This document shows positions 33,256 through 42,142 of a stretch of DNA of 55,043 nt, piece by piece (position 1 is the first letter of the stretch; every line of letters begins with the position of its first letter). The translations under genes were made by a program, and so were the position numbers. The notes under the pieces are model-generated. The model was not told the origin of the DNA and ran no database searches. It was given only the letters and a program-made list of their open reading frames with translations. The stretch is from positions 1 to 55,043 of the forward strand of contig JAFACG010000014.1 of the NCBI GenBank assembly GCA_023425645.1. The letters run 5' to 3'. Origin of the DNA: Pseudomonadota bacterium. GTDB lineage: Bacteria; Pseudomonadota; Gammaproteobacteria; Burkholderiales; Burkholderiaceae_B.

Positions 33256-33948
33256 CTAGGGCAGAATCACCCCCAGGGTCTCCCAGAACCCGGCCGCGCC
33301 TGCGGGTGTGAGCAGAACGGCGCGCGAAGCGTCGGACCGTCGGAGCCAGCCTCGCTCGCACAGCAGGCTCATGAACTGTACGCCCAAAGGCCCGGCCAGA
33401 TGCGGTACGCGTTCCGTCCAGCCCAGACATTGCCGCGCCAGGCCGCGGCGAGTCGGCCGTATGGCTTCGACATCCAGCCCCAGATCGCTGAACCAGCGCG
33501 CGCCGGCCGGCGTGACGATGAAGCGTCGGTCCTCCCCCGGCTGGAGGTAATCCTGGTCCAGCAGGGCGCAGGTGACAGCCACTGCGACCTGCCCCGCCAG
33601 ATAATCGTAGCAACGTCGGCAGAATCGCAAACTTCGTTGCTGCGGGCTAAGGGCCATCGGCCTGGGCGTCGCGCCAGGACGGATCGCCGCGAGCTGCTCC
33701 AGCGCCTGGGCGACGTGGGAATCGGCCAGACGGTAGTACCGATGCCGCCCCTCGGTCTCGACCAGGACCAGTCCGCCCGCGCGAAGCTTGGCCAGATGCG
33801 CGCTGGCCGTCTGCGCACTCACCCCCGCGGCGCGGGCAAGCACGCCTGCCGGATGCGCGCGTCCGTCCATCAGCATCGTCAGCATGGCCGCCCGGCTTGG
33901 ATCGGCGATCAGAAAGGCAGTCGCGGAAATGTTGAAGAAAGTGGACAT
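33256..33948 (-). CDS. ArsR-type regulator with C-terminal extension
   Basis: The 230-residue protein has an N-terminal ArsR-like winged helix (TAFLIADPSRAAMLTMLMDGR, AAGVSAQTASAHLAKLRAGGLV, wing ETEGRHRYYRLAD). About 130 further residues contain a Cys pair (RFCRRCYDYLAGQVAVAV) and two winged-helix-like parts (FIVTPAGARWFSDLGLD, VLLTPAGAAGFWETLGV). This long form is a known ArsR subgroup. It is divergent from the MFS efflux gene and is probably its repressor. CAGGAGA precedes the ATG. Confidence 0.88.
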   Translation of the reverse strand: MSTFFNISATAFLIADPSRAAMLTMLMDGRAHPAGVLARAAGVSAQTASAHLAKLRAGGLVLVETEGRHRYYRLADSHVAQALEQLAAIRPGATPRPMALSPQQRSLRFCRRCYDYLAGQVAVAVTCALLDQDYLQPGEDRRFIVTPAGARWFSDLGLDVEAIRPTRRGLARQCLGWTERVPHLAGPLGVQFMSLLCERGWLRRSDASRAVLLTPAGAAGFWETLGVILP

Positions 33949-34092
33949 GGCTGTCTCCTGCTCGGCAACTGAATGCTAACCCATCACCGTTTCCGCATGG
34001 TTCGCCACGCATCGAAGCATTGCCAGAACCGGGCCTGGTACTGTGCTGGCGTACGGACGGCGCCCGTCCATTCGACTCCCACCGAGCCCGCC

Positions 34093-35454
34093 ATGACCTC
34101 TTCCCCTTTCCGATTCGTATTGACGACGCTATGCCTGGCCGGCCTGGCGGCCCAGATCGACACGGCCGTGGTCAACCTGGCAATGCGCCCCATCGGCCTG
34201 GACCTCGAGGCGAACATGCGCTCCCTGCAATGGGTGCTGGACAGCTACAACCTGGCCTACGCCGCCTTGCTGCTGACAGGCGGCCTGCTGGCCGACCTCT
34301 ATGGCCGACGCCGGACATTCATCGCCGGCTCGGCAATCCTCAGCATCGCGACCTTGATGTGCGCCGCCGCGCCGTCCACGGAAATCCTGATCGTCGCCCG
34401 GGTCTTGAGCGGACTGGGCGCCGCCCTGCTCGTACCCGCGTCGCTGGCCATCATCCGCGTGGCATGGCTCGAACCCGCCGAACGCAGCCGGGTCCTCGGG
34501 ATCTGGGCGGCCTGCAACGGCCTGGCGATGGCGCTCGGTCCGACGCTGGGCGGAATGCTGATCGAATACGCCGGCTGGCGCAGCATTTTTCTCGTCGTCG
34601 CCCCCATAGGCGCGACGGCGGGCGCGCTGGCCTGGTCCTGCATCCCGGAATCGTCCGATCCGGGGAAGCGGCATTTCGACGGCGCCGCCCAGTTGTCCGG
34701 AGCCGCCGCCCTGGGCATGCTGGCCTTTGCCGCCATCGAATGCCGCGAAGCGCCGTACAGGGCGTTGGCAGCCTTATTGGCCGGCGCAACCGCCCTGGCC
34801 GTGTTCGTCCGCATCGAGGCTCGTCAAGGCTCGAGCGCCATGGTGCCTCCGGCCTTGTTCCGATCCCGCCCATTCCGCGGCGCCATGGCGGCAACGGCGG
34901 GGATGACATTCGGCATGTATGGCGCCTTGTTCCTGCTGCCCCTGGCCTGGCAGGACGCCGGACGTTTCGGCCCTCTGGGCGCAGGTATTGCGCTGATGCC
35001 CACGGCGTTGACATTTGTCGCAAGCTCGCCCTGGTCGGGCTTGCTGGCCGTCCGGCATGGAACCCGGCCCCTGGCCGCAGGCGGCCTCATGCTTGCCGGA
35101 GCAGGCCTGCTGCTCATCGGCGTGGAAGCGCGGTCGCCTTGCATCCTCGCACAGGAGATCGGCCTGGCCCTGACCGGCCTGGGCATGGGCCTGGCCACCG
35201 GCCCTTTGATGGGGGCGGCGGTCGGCGCTGCACCTGCGGAACGATCCGGAACCGCCAGCGCCCTGATCAACGTCGCCCGCATGATGGGAGCCAGCCTGGG
35301 GGTCGCCTTCCTGGGCGCCCTGTTTGCCATGCCGTCGCATCCAGCCGACGGGCTGCGCGCCGCCATGCTGGCCGGCGGCGCCATCCAGATCGCCTGCGCC
35401 GTCTTCACCTGGCGCGCCATTCCTACGCAGGCACGCAGCCCACATTGCGCCTGA
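34093..35454 (+). CDS. MFS drug-efflux-type transporter
   Basis: The 453-residue membrane protein resembles the EmrB/QacA (DHA2) type: LAAQIDTAVVNLAMRPIGLDL, SLQWVLDSYNLAYAALLLTGGLLADLYGRRR (motif A), ARVLSGLGAALLVPASLAII, LGPTLGGMLIEYAGWRSIFLV (motif C) and GTASALINVARMMGASLGVA near the end. It has about 14 membrane segments. The ATG at 34093 fits the family. It is divergent from the ArsR-type gene and likely controlled by it. The compound exported cannot be told from sequence. Confidence 0.88.
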   Translation: MTSSPFRFVLTTLCLAGLAAQIDTAVVNLAMRPIGLDLEANMRSLQWVLDSYNLAYAALLLTGGLLADLYGRRRTFIAGSAILSIATLMCAAAPSTEILIVARVLSGLGAALLVPASLAIIRVAWLEPAERSRVLGIWAACNGLAMALGPTLGGMLIEYAGWRSIFLVVAPIGATAGALAWSCIPESSDPGKRHFDGAAQLSGAAALGMLAFAAIECREAPYRALAALLAGATALAVFVRIEARQGSSAMVPPALFRSRPFRGAMAATAGMTFGMYGALFLLPLAWQDAGRFGPLGAGIALMPTALTFVASSPWSGLLAVRHGTRPLAAGGLMLAGAGLLLIGVEARSPCILAQEIGLALTGLGMGLATGPLMGAAVGAAPAERSGTASALINVARMMGASLGVAFLGALFAMPSHPADGLRAAMLAGGAIQIACAVFTWRAIPTQARSPHCA

Positions 35455-35477
35455 AACACGACGGCGCGGCGCCGGAC

Positions 35478-36281
35478 TCAGAAGAATTCATCCAGCAGGC
35501 GATAGAACTCCATCCGGCCTTCATCCGCTTCCAGACCGTATTCGTGGAAGAACACGTCCACCCACTGCGGACCGAAATTGTGCTCGATGCTGCGCGCCGT
35601 CAAGGCCAGGTCCTGGAAACGGTCGGCCACGCCCAGGCGGCCGCAGTCGATGAAGCCCGTGAACCATTTGCCTTCCAGCATCAGGTTCGGCAGGCAGGCA
35701 TCGCCGTGCGTGACGACCAGATCCTGCGTGTCCGGCCGGCTGGCCAGCAGCTCCTCCCACACCTGCGCGGCGCTCCATCCCTGGCGCGGGCCGTCGAAGG
35801 CCGACTCGTCCACCAGCCCGGCCTGCAGACGCCGGCCCGCATCGGCCAGCCTATGTTCCAGGCGATGGTCGAAAGGGCAATCCTCGATCGGCGTCTCGTG
35901 CAGAATGCGCAAGGCCATGGCGGCCGCCCGCAGCACCAGGGCCGGCTGCAGGTCGAACGCGGTCGCCATGTCCTGGCCGGGCACCGAGCTCATCAGCAGG
36001 TAATGCCGGCCCTCGTGCCGCGAGGCATCGAGCACTGCGGGCGCGGGCAGGCCCACCTGGGCCATCCAGCGCAAGCGCTCGATTTCGCCGGGCAGTTCGC
36101 TGAGAGCCGTTGCCGGCTCCGTCTTGAGGAAGACATCCGGCTGGCCGGCGCGCACGATGCGGAACACATCCGCTCCCGACGCCCCAATGGTCTGGCGTTC
36201 GAAGCAGGCCTGCGTGAATTCCATGCGCCACGGCGGGGGCACATATTCTTGAGCCTGCTCTTGGGACACCCATACGTTCAT
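35478..36281 (-). CDS. Aminoglycoside 3'-phosphotransferase-like protein, APH(3') family
   Basis: APH(3') enzymes inactivate aminoglycosides by phosphorylating the 3'-hydroxyl. The 267-residue protein has the family's usual length and motifs: FLK (K53) for ATP, the catalytic VVTHGDACLPNLML (H192, D194, N199), and the metal-binding FIDCGRLGVADRFQDLAL (D212). SELPGEIERLRWM and LLMSSVPGQDMA are also typical. It appears intact. It lies between efflux and membrane genes with normal base composition, so it looks chromosomal rather than recently acquired. Activity on a given drug cannot be inferred. Confidence 0.88.
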   Translation of the reverse strand: MNVWVSQEQAQEYVPPPWRMEFTQACFERQTIGASGADVFRIVRAGQPDVFLKTEPATALSELPGEIERLRWMAQVGLPAPAVLDASRHEGRHYLLMSSVPGQDMATAFDLQPALVLRAAAMALRILHETPIEDCPFDHRLEHRLADAGRRLQAGLVDESAFDGPRQGWSAAQVWEELLASRPDTQDLVVTHGDACLPNLMLEGKWFTGFIDCGRLGVADRFQDLALTARSIEHNFGPQWVDVFFHEYGLEADEGRMEFYRLLDEFF

Positions 36282-36521
36282 CTGACTGGATTCCTTCGAC
36301 GCCGTCACGGCGCCTTGTCGTTCTTCATGCGCCCGGTACCTCGGGCCTCGCCCCCGGAGCGGGGCAGTCGAACATGCTATCGCCATGTCATTACGAAAAC
36401 AAACGATCAATTCTGGGGGTCGTTGAACAGCGCAGCTTATCCATGACGGCCGCTGAGATCGGTGCTTCCGATCGAGCAAGTAGTCATTTCCTCGGCCGCG
36501 AGACCGCCCTGCGCCTAGGAA
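36282..36521. other. Intergenic stretch upstream of the APH-like gene
   Basis: About 240 bases with no convincing gene. It should contain the APH promoter (right side, minus direction) and the 3' end of the membrane-protein gene's transcript. No clear terminator was seen. Confidence 0.35.
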
Positions 36522-37241
36522 TCATGGGGTAGGAAGAGCAAATTGTGACGAAAGGCCTTCTTCGTTCAGTACAGCATATTCGTGTTCATGCCATTCAAGA
36601 AAACACGCCAATTCCTGGTCGTTATACGAAGGACCAGGAAAGGCACTCTTGAATGCCCAGCAGAAGTACAGGACCAGGCTCATTCCGAACAAGATCAAAT
36701 AGATGAGTTTGGACTCTATCAGATACTGTTGCGTGACCAAGGTCGTCACCACGCTTGCGCACACCGTCACAAGAAACGATATGGCCCTACCCATGCGAGG
36801 CCGGCGGCCATCCCGCAGCGTCGCCTCCATCGTCAGAAGCGAACGGGCCCGCAAAATTGCCTGCAAATCCATGCCCGAGTCCAGCAACTCCTGCCTGAAC
36901 ATCAAGTAGCGCCGGAAGCGATAGCCAAGAGAGAAATGACTGTCCAATTTGCCGTACATCCTGGTCAAAGGGCAACGATCGACAATCCAAAGCCGGAAAA
37001 ATAAAGCCGCCAAGGCGCCTGTGACCAGAGATATGAAAAGACATACGGAGCAGTGTTTCCAGACACTAACCCCGCCTGTTGCCAGAAAGGCCAACAAGAG
37101 CAGCCCCGCTCCGAAACGGCTCCTCTTGGAAGCCGTCTCCCATGCCTCACGCACAGCGCGCCAACTCGACGCTTTCTTGTAAGCCTGCATCACTGCCATC
37201 GACGGCTCCAGTGAACGACGCAATGTATAGTCAGACAACAT
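36522..37241 (-). CDS. Membrane protein of unknown function
   Basis: The start at ATG 37241 (MLSDYTLRRSLEPS) is supported by AGGAG six bases upstream; earlier ATGs at 37262-37265 lack a ribosome site. The 239-residue product has four hydrophobic segments: FGAGLLLLAFLATGG, CLFISLVTGALAALFFRLW, ISFLVTVCASVVTTLVT and LIYLILFGMSLVLYFCWAF. Between the second and third there is a cytoplasmic loop of about 70 residues, and an acidic tail (LACFLEWHEHEYAVLNEEG) follows. I do not recognise the family. Its codon use is less GC-biased than that of its neighbours, which may point to horizontal gain. Confidence 0.65.
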   Translation of the reverse strand: MLSDYTLRRSLEPSMAVMQAYKKASSWRAVREAWETASKRSRFGAGLLLLAFLATGGVSVWKHCSVCLFISLVTGALAALFFRLWIVDRCPLTRMYGKLDSHFSLGYRFRRYLMFRQELLDSGMDLQAILRARSLLTMEATLRDGRRPRMGRAISFLVTVCASVVTTLVTQQYLIESKLIYLILFGMSLVLYFCWAFKSAFPGPSYNDQELACFLEWHEHEYAVLNEEGLSSQFALPTP

Positions 37242-37349
37242 CCCCTGCTCCTGAAATGACATCATTTTTATGCGTACCGGACTTGCTCCTGGCAATGACA
37301 ACGCACGATTTTCAGCTTAAAACGGAACCAATGGCGCGTATCGAATGCT

Positions 37350-38126
37350 TCAACTCATTGTCTCCAGCCCCTTCGACTCCAACATGTGCATCAAGGACAA
37401 GGCGTTGGGTATGGCTTGCCCCGCCGCGGTATTGTCGAAAATGCACCAGGCCCTTTGCCCCGCCCGGCGGGCAGCGGCGATCCGCGCCGCCGCCGCGGCG
37501 ATGAACGCCTCGTCATACGCCGAATAGTACATTTGGGGCGCGCCGTGCAGGCGCAGGTAGAGGATATCGGCCTCGCCGACAGGCTCGACTCCAGGCACCG
37601 GCGCTGGATGCGCATGAACACAGGCAATGCCCTGCTGCCTGAACATCTCCCCCGCCGCCGCGGTGAACCAGCTTGCATGACGCGGTTCGCAGACGATGGG
37701 AACGCTGACCTGTCCGCGCAGCAAGGCAAAGAAACGCGCCGCTTCCAATACATCGAGGCGCAGGCTGGGCGGCAACTGCACGAGCAGGCAGCCCAGCTTC
37801 TCGCCCAGCGACGCAAGCTGGTCCACGAACCGGAGCAGGAGGTCGTCGACGTCGCGCAGCCTGCGCTCGTGGGTGATGGTGCGCGGCGCCTTCACGCTGA
37901 ACCGGAAGGCGTCGGGCACGCTCGCCGCCCAGCGCGCATAGGTCTTGGCCTGGTGCTCGCGATAGAACGAAGAATTGATCTCCACGGCCGGAAACACCTG
38001 GGCATAACGCTCCAGATGGGTGCCCTGCACGGGGAAATGGGCAGCCGTCGTGGAGGACAGCGCCCAGCCGGCGCACCCCACCAGAACCGGCGACTCCGCA
38101 GAAAGGTTCTTTTCGTATCCGGGCAT
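37350..38126 (-). CDS. DUF72 (YecE-like) protein
   Basis: The 258-residue TIM-barrel-like protein has the DUF72 blocks VGCAGWALSS, YAQVFPAVEINSSFYRE, WAASVPDAFRFSVKAPRTITHE, LLVQLPPSLRLD, CEPRHASWF, YLRLHGAPQMYYSAY and CIFDNTAAGQAIPNAL. The biochemical function is not established. ATG 38126 with AAGGAGG directly upstream is preferred to the upstream ATG 38165. It sits between the membrane protein and the GrpB-family gene, all on the minus strand. Confidence 0.9.
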   Translation of the reverse strand: MPGYEKNLSAESPVLVGCAGWALSSTTAAHFPVQGTHLERYAQVFPAVEINSSFYREHQAKTYARWAASVPDAFRFSVKAPRTITHERRLRDVDDLLLRFVDQLASLGEKLGCLLVQLPPSLRLDVLEAARFFALLRGQVSVPIVCEPRHASWFTAAAGEMFRQQGIACVHAHPAPVPGVEPVGEADILYLRLHGAPQMYYSAYDEAFIAAAAARIAAARRAGQRAWCIFDNTAAGQAIPNALSLMHMLESKGLETMS

Positions 38127-38192
38127 CCTTCCCTCCTTCACGAACCTCGGCCGCTCGGACTCCATAACCGGGGCAGAGCGCGAATCCGCGGC

Positions 38193-38798
38193 TTACGCCA
38201 GACCATGGAACTCGAACAGCGCCGCATAGATCCGCCGGATCACGGCCTGCTTGTTCTGGTTGTAATCCTGCACGGTGCCCGCCCCCACCCTGGCCTGCAG
38301 CTTGGCCTGGGCATAGGTCTCGCGATCCTGCTCATGCCCGCGCAGCCAGTCGCGAAACAAAAGATGCCGCACATGCTCGGGGCATTCCGGGCCGAACACA
38401 TGCAGATTCACGCGCGGCGCATGATGGCGCAGCATGCGGTGCCCGTACCAGGAGCGCTCGCGTATCGTCAGCACATAGCCCAGCTCCGCCAGAGCCGGCA
38501 CGTAGGACTCCTCCTGCTCCGGATCGGCCACGATCAGATCGATGTCGATCACCGGCTTGGCCGCCAGGCCCGGCACCGCCGTGGAACCCACGTGCTCGAT
38601 CGCCAGCGCCGCCTCGCCCAGAACGGCGCCGATCTGCGTCTTCAAGGTCTCGAAGCGCTGCGCCCAGACGGGATCATACGGCTCGATGGCAATGTCCTCG
38701 CGCGTGGGCTTATCCACCACCCAGGGATTCTCATTGGGGTCGCCAGCCTCGAAATAGGTAATGCCTTCAACGTGGCGCCAGAGAAATTCTTCAGCCAT
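38193..38798 (-). CDS. GrpB/UPF0157-family nucleotidyltransferase-like protein
   Basis: The GrpB domain covers residues 35-200, with EPYDPVWAQRFETL, the family signature AIEHVGSTAVPGLAAKPVIDIDLIV, VNLHVFG and LLFRDWLRGHEQD. The fold is related to nucleotidyltransferases (GS and D-x-D). Function is unproven. The first 35 residues (FLWRHVEGITYFEAGDPNEN) are an extension not typical of the family. The start ATG 38798 follows AAGGAA. A second, shorter family member lies at 53435-53953. Confidence 0.85.
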   Translation of the reverse strand: MAEEFLWRHVEGITYFEAGDPNENPWVVDKPTREDIAIEPYDPVWAQRFETLKTQIGAVLGEAALAIEHVGSTAVPGLAAKPVIDIDLIVADPEQEESYVPALAELGYVLTIRERSWYGHRMLRHHAPRVNLHVFGPECPEHVRHLLFRDWLRGHEQDRETYAQAKLQARVGAGTVQDYNQNKQAVIRRIYAALFEFHGLA

Positions 38799-39019
38799 CA
38801 ACGGTTCCTTTATATCTTGCCCGCCAAAGGGTGTTCGTGTTCATGAAGTTCTTTTCAGAATGCGGCGCGACTCGTTCAACACGCGGGCGGCCAGGCAGGC
38901 TGCTGCTGAGTAAGGCAGTGTATGCCGCCCCCGCCATGAGCAAGGTAAGTGATTTTTACCGGCACGATTTCACATGCATCTGCTTATGCCACCCATGCCG
39001 CACGATGCTGCCCGGCCAA
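38799..39019. other. Intergenic stretch, no gene seen
   Basis: About 220 bases between the LysR gene and the GrpB-family gene. No terminator, RNA or operator could be supported here. Confidence 0.3.
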
Positions 39020-39931
39020 TCAGAACTGCTCCCCCTGCAGCCGCGACAGCTCTTCCCGCAGGATCGCGACCACGGCGTCCACCGCCGGCGGCAGGGAGCG
39101 CGCCGAACGTATGCACGCTTGCAGGCGGACCCGAATCACGGGCGCCTTCAAGGGAAGATAGGCGAGCCGCCCCGTCGCACGCATTTTCGCCAGGCCTATG
39201 GATGTCTGGAACGCCACGCCATGCCCGCGCATGGCCAGCTGGCGCATCAATTCAATGGAATTGGTCTGCGCGATCAGCCTGGCCTGTGCGCCGTGCTTTT
39301 CCAGCAGCGGCGCCACCAGGGCGTGCAGCGCCAGGTCCTCGGAGGCCAGGATCAGCGGATAGGCCGCGCATTGGGCGAATGACACGGAGCGGCGGCCGGC
39401 CAGGGGGTGTCCGGCCGCCACGATGGCGCCCAATGTGAACTCCCCCTGGCCGACACTGCTCAGTTCGGGGTGCGCCGGCAAGCCAAAGCCGATGCCGATA
39501 TCCACGTCGCCGGCGCGGACCTGATCGGCGATGTCCGCCGAACCCATGGTGCAGGTATGGATGGTGATCCCGGGATGCCGCTGCATCACCCTGTCCAGCA
39601 CCAGGGGCAGGAAATCGAGGCTCAAGCCCTCGACGGCGCCCAGCTTGACCTCGCCGCCCTCGATGCCCATCAGGCGCTCGATTTCCGCTTTTGCCCGCTG
39701 CTCGTCCTGCAGCACCGTGAGCACATGCCGGGCGAATATCCGGCCGGCTTCCGTCAAACGCAAACCGCTGGGCAGGCGTTCGAACAAAGGCGTACCGATC
39801 TCTTCCTCCAGGTTGAGCAACTGCCGGTTCACCGCCGAGCTGTCCACATGCAGTTGCCGGGCCGCTTCCCGTATCGATCCCGCCCGTCGGATGGCATCAA
39901 AATAGCGGATGGATCGGGCATGTATGCTCAC
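39020..39931 (-). CDS. LysR-family regulator of the adjacent oxygenase operon
   Basis: The protein has the LysR winged helix (SIRYFDAIRRAGSIREAARQLHVDSSAVNRQLLNLEEEIGTPLFER) and a complete effector domain (GEVKLGAVEGLSLDFLPLVLD, GDVDIGIGFGLP). The start is taken as GTG 39931 with AAGG upstream, because this leaves the usual 10 residues before the HTH; ATG 39985 gives an unusually long start. It lies downstream of the three oxygenase genes on the same strand, so it may be part of their transcript and regulate it. Confidence 0.85.
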   Translation of the reverse strand: MSIHARSIRYFDAIRRAGSIREAARQLHVDSSAVNRQLLNLEEEIGTPLFERLPSGLRLTEAGRIFARHVLTVLQDEQRAKAEIERLMGIEGGEVKLGAVEGLSLDFLPLVLDRVMQRHPGITIHTCTMGSADIADQVRAGDVDIGIGFGLPAHPELSSVGQGEFTLGAIVAAGHPLAGRRSVSFAQCAAYPLILASEDLALHALVAPLLEKHGAQARLIAQTNSIELMRQLAMRGHGVAFQTSIGLAKMRATGRLAYLPLKAPVIRVRLQACIRSARSLPPAVDAVVAILREELSRLQGEQF

Positions 39932-40004
39932 GTTGGCGCCTTGTCTGAACAGGGAGGAAGCGGCGGGTCGCTGCCGCCCCATCATTTAACTGCATTGACG
40001 GCGC

Positions 40005-41015
40005 CTAGTACATCACCGCGGGACCGGCCGCCGCGGTCTGCCTTTCGCGCTTGATCTGCTCCCAGGTGCGCTTGAACCATTCGGCAATGGCCACGTTCTG
40101 TTCGAACAAGGAGTACTTCACCCCGCCCCCATAGTCAGGCATGTCTATCATGTCCGTGGTGATGTAGCGCAGCGGACAGTCCGGCGTGTCCCGGTGGTGA
40201 CGCAACACGCGCCGCACCACTTCCTTGCACGGCTCCACGCGGTAGGCGTTCCAGTGCTGGTGCCACTGGCCCGGCGCGGGCTTGAAGAATGGATACTGGC
40301 AGGCCCGCCCGTACGTGCCGCCCTCCTTGAGTTCCCAGGGATTCTTGGGGCCATTGGGCGACACCGGCCGTATCTGGAGCCAATGCGTCATGTTCATGCC
40401 TATCCACTCATCGATCACATTGCCTTCCTCGTAAGGATCGATGATGAAGGCCCCGGCTTCTATGTCGCCGCGGATGCCGCTGACATCCTGCTCTTCGGGG
40501 TTGTCGACCTTCAACAGCACATGGCTGTGGTCCAGCACGAAGTTGAAGGGCACGCCGCGCCGGCGCACCTGCTCGGCCACCGGACTGATACGCCGCAGAT
40601 CCTCCGACCACATGTAGATGTGCACTTCGAAGCCGATTTCGATGCCTATCCTGCGGCCCAGATCGTAGGCGTGCAGGTAGAAGTCGACCACCTCCTGATC
40701 GGTGACCACATGGCCTTGCGCATGGCGCGCGAGCAGCATGATGTTATGGAATTCGCCCCCCGCTTCCTTGCACAGGCGCAGGTTCTTCTCCAGCAGGCCT
40801 TCGTCCCGGCCCGCCGTGTAGGACCACAAGCCGGTGCGTATGGGAATGCCGTGCTTGTCGGCGGCCCGCAGGTACTCCTTCTCCGCTCCCGGTTGAGGCA
40901 TGCGATCGAAATGATCGAACACTCCCGACTCCTTCAGCATGCGGAACTGCTCATCCACCGACACAGGCTTCGTATGCTGTATGCCCCGGCCATTGCAGCC
41001 AATGGAAAACTCCAT
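40005..41015 (-). CDS. Xylose-isomerase-like TIM-barrel protein
   Basis: The 336-residue protein has the sugar phosphate isomerase/epimerase (AP endonuclease 2-type) barrel pattern: MEFSIGCNGRG, RMLKESGVFDHFDRMP, GFEVHIYMWSEDLRRISP, FNFVLDHSHVLLKV (putative metal His/Asp) and WLQIRPVSPNGPKN. Substrates of this superfamily vary widely, and the large C-terminal part (PAPGQWHQHWNAYRVEP) gives no hint. AAGGAGATC precedes the ATG. It follows the Rieske oxygenase by 44 bases and should process its product or a later intermediate. No specific reaction can be assigned. Confidence 0.75.
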   Translation of the reverse strand: MEFSIGCNGRGIQHTKPVSVDEQFRMLKESGVFDHFDRMPQPGAEKEYLRAADKHGIPIRTGLWSYTAGRDEGLLEKNLRLCKEAGGEFHNIMLLARHAQGHVVTDQEVVDFYLHAYDLGRRIGIEIGFEVHIYMWSEDLRRISPVAEQVRRRGVPFNFVLDHSHVLLKVDNPEEQDVSGIRGDIEAGAFIIDPYEEGNVIDEWIGMNMTHWLQIRPVSPNGPKNPWELKEGGTYGRACQYPFFKPAPGQWHQHWNAYRVEPCKEVVRRVLRHHRDTPDCPLRYITTDMIDMPDYGGGVKYSLFEQNVAIAEWFKRTWEQIKRERQTAAAGPAVMY

Positions 41016-41059
41016 GCTTGATCTCCTTGAATACTGGTTTTTTCTTTTGCCGGGACGGA

Positions 41060-42103
41060 CTATGCCCCGGCCTTGTCGGCAGCGCCCTCTTCAGCCTGCA
41101 GACGCTCTATCATTTTTCGTATGCGCGCCGGCGCATTGTCTATCCCCAGCCGGGTGTACTCGCGCACGCCGGTGCGCTCCTGCTCGCACTGGATGCGAGC
41201 CAGAATCTCGGCGTCCTCCTCGAAGGTCAGCGTCATGAAGCGCACGACATCGTCCGACACCTGCGCATCATCCGGATGATAGTTGCGCACGTGCAACCAG
41301 AAATAATGGGTCGTGGACTCTGTTTCCGGAGTCAGGAAATTGAAGCTGTAGGACCGGAAGCCCTGGTCCTTGTTGTCCTCGGTCGGCTCGACGCCGGCAT
41401 CCACACAACCGAAATCGACACAGGAAACAGAAGGCAGGTGCAGATAATAGTATTGCCAGCGATCCGTCATGCCCTGGAAGTCGGCCATGCGCTCGACCAG
41501 CGGCACCGGCGGCGCATTCCGGATCCATCGATAGGCCAGTACATGAGAGTCGCCCTGCTCTATCTTGACGCCGACGTTCTCGCCGGCTGAATTGCCGATG
41601 GTTTTCTTGTGCACATACGTCGTATGGGCGGGATCGACCAGGTTGTCGGTGATGTTCAGGTAGTTGGTCTTGAAATGCAGGTACTGCCCGTCCACCAGGC
41701 CCCAGCCATCCTCTTTGTAGCGAGGCACGTCGACGATGGCATGATGGTGCGCCAGGGCCGGATCGCCCATCCAGATCCAGACCGCACCGTACTTCTCCTG
41801 CAAGGGGAAGGAGCGCACCCTGGCGGTGGGCGGGATGTTCTGCTGTCCGGGAATGCGCACGCAAGCTCCGGAACAGTCGAACTCCATGCCGTGATAGCCG
41901 CATTGCACATGATCGCCCTGCAGCTCGCCCAGCGACAAAGGCGCCAGCTTGTGCGGGCAGCGGTCCGCCAGCGCCGCGGGCGCGCCGTCCTCGCGACGGT
42001 ACAGCACCACCTGCTCGCCCAGAATGGTGCGCGGCAACAGCCGGCGGCCGACCTCTTTGCTCCAGGCCGCCACGTACCAGGCATTTTTTACAAAAGTCCC
42101 CAT
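41060..42103 (-). CDS. VanA-like Rieske non-heme iron oxygenase
   Basis: The 347-residue oxygenase subunit has the Rieske [2Fe-2S] site (C49-P-H51 and C68-G-Y-H71) and a mononuclear iron site (N154-L-V-D157-x2-H160-x4-H165 within TDNLVDPAHTTYVH). Its size and N-terminus (FVKNAWYVAAWSKEVG) place it with VanA-type oxygenases such as vanillate O-demethylase and toluene sulfonate monooxygenase. These take electrons from a VanB-type reductase, encoded just upstream. GGAGACGT precedes the ATG. The aromatic or other substrate is unknown. Confidence 0.9.
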   Translation of the reverse strand: MGTFVKNAWYVAAWSKEVGRRLLPRTILGEQVVLYRREDGAPAALADRCPHKLAPLSLGELQGDHVQCGYHGMEFDCSGACVRIPGQQNIPPTARVRSFPLQEKYGAVWIWMGDPALAHHHAIVDVPRYKEDGWGLVDGQYLHFKTNYLNITDNLVDPAHTTYVHKKTIGNSAGENVGVKIEQGDSHVLAYRWIRNAPPVPLVERMADFQGMTDRWQYYYLHLPSVSCVDFGCVDAGVEPTEDNKDQGFRSYSFNFLTPETESTTHYFWLHVRNYHPDDAQVSDDVVRFMTLTFEEDAEILARIQCEQERTGVREYTRLGIDNAPARIRKMIERLQAEEGAADKAGA

Positions 42104-42142
42104 TCACGTCTCCATTTTTTAGAAAGGCAGAAAAGACCGGAC

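Noticed and set aside
34020..36446. An open frame of more than 800 codons on the plus strand
   Set aside because: It is the out-of-frame shadow of the MFS gene and of the APH-like gene on the other strand. Its residues are the Pro/Arg/His-rich type expected from GC-rich DNA read in the wrong frame.
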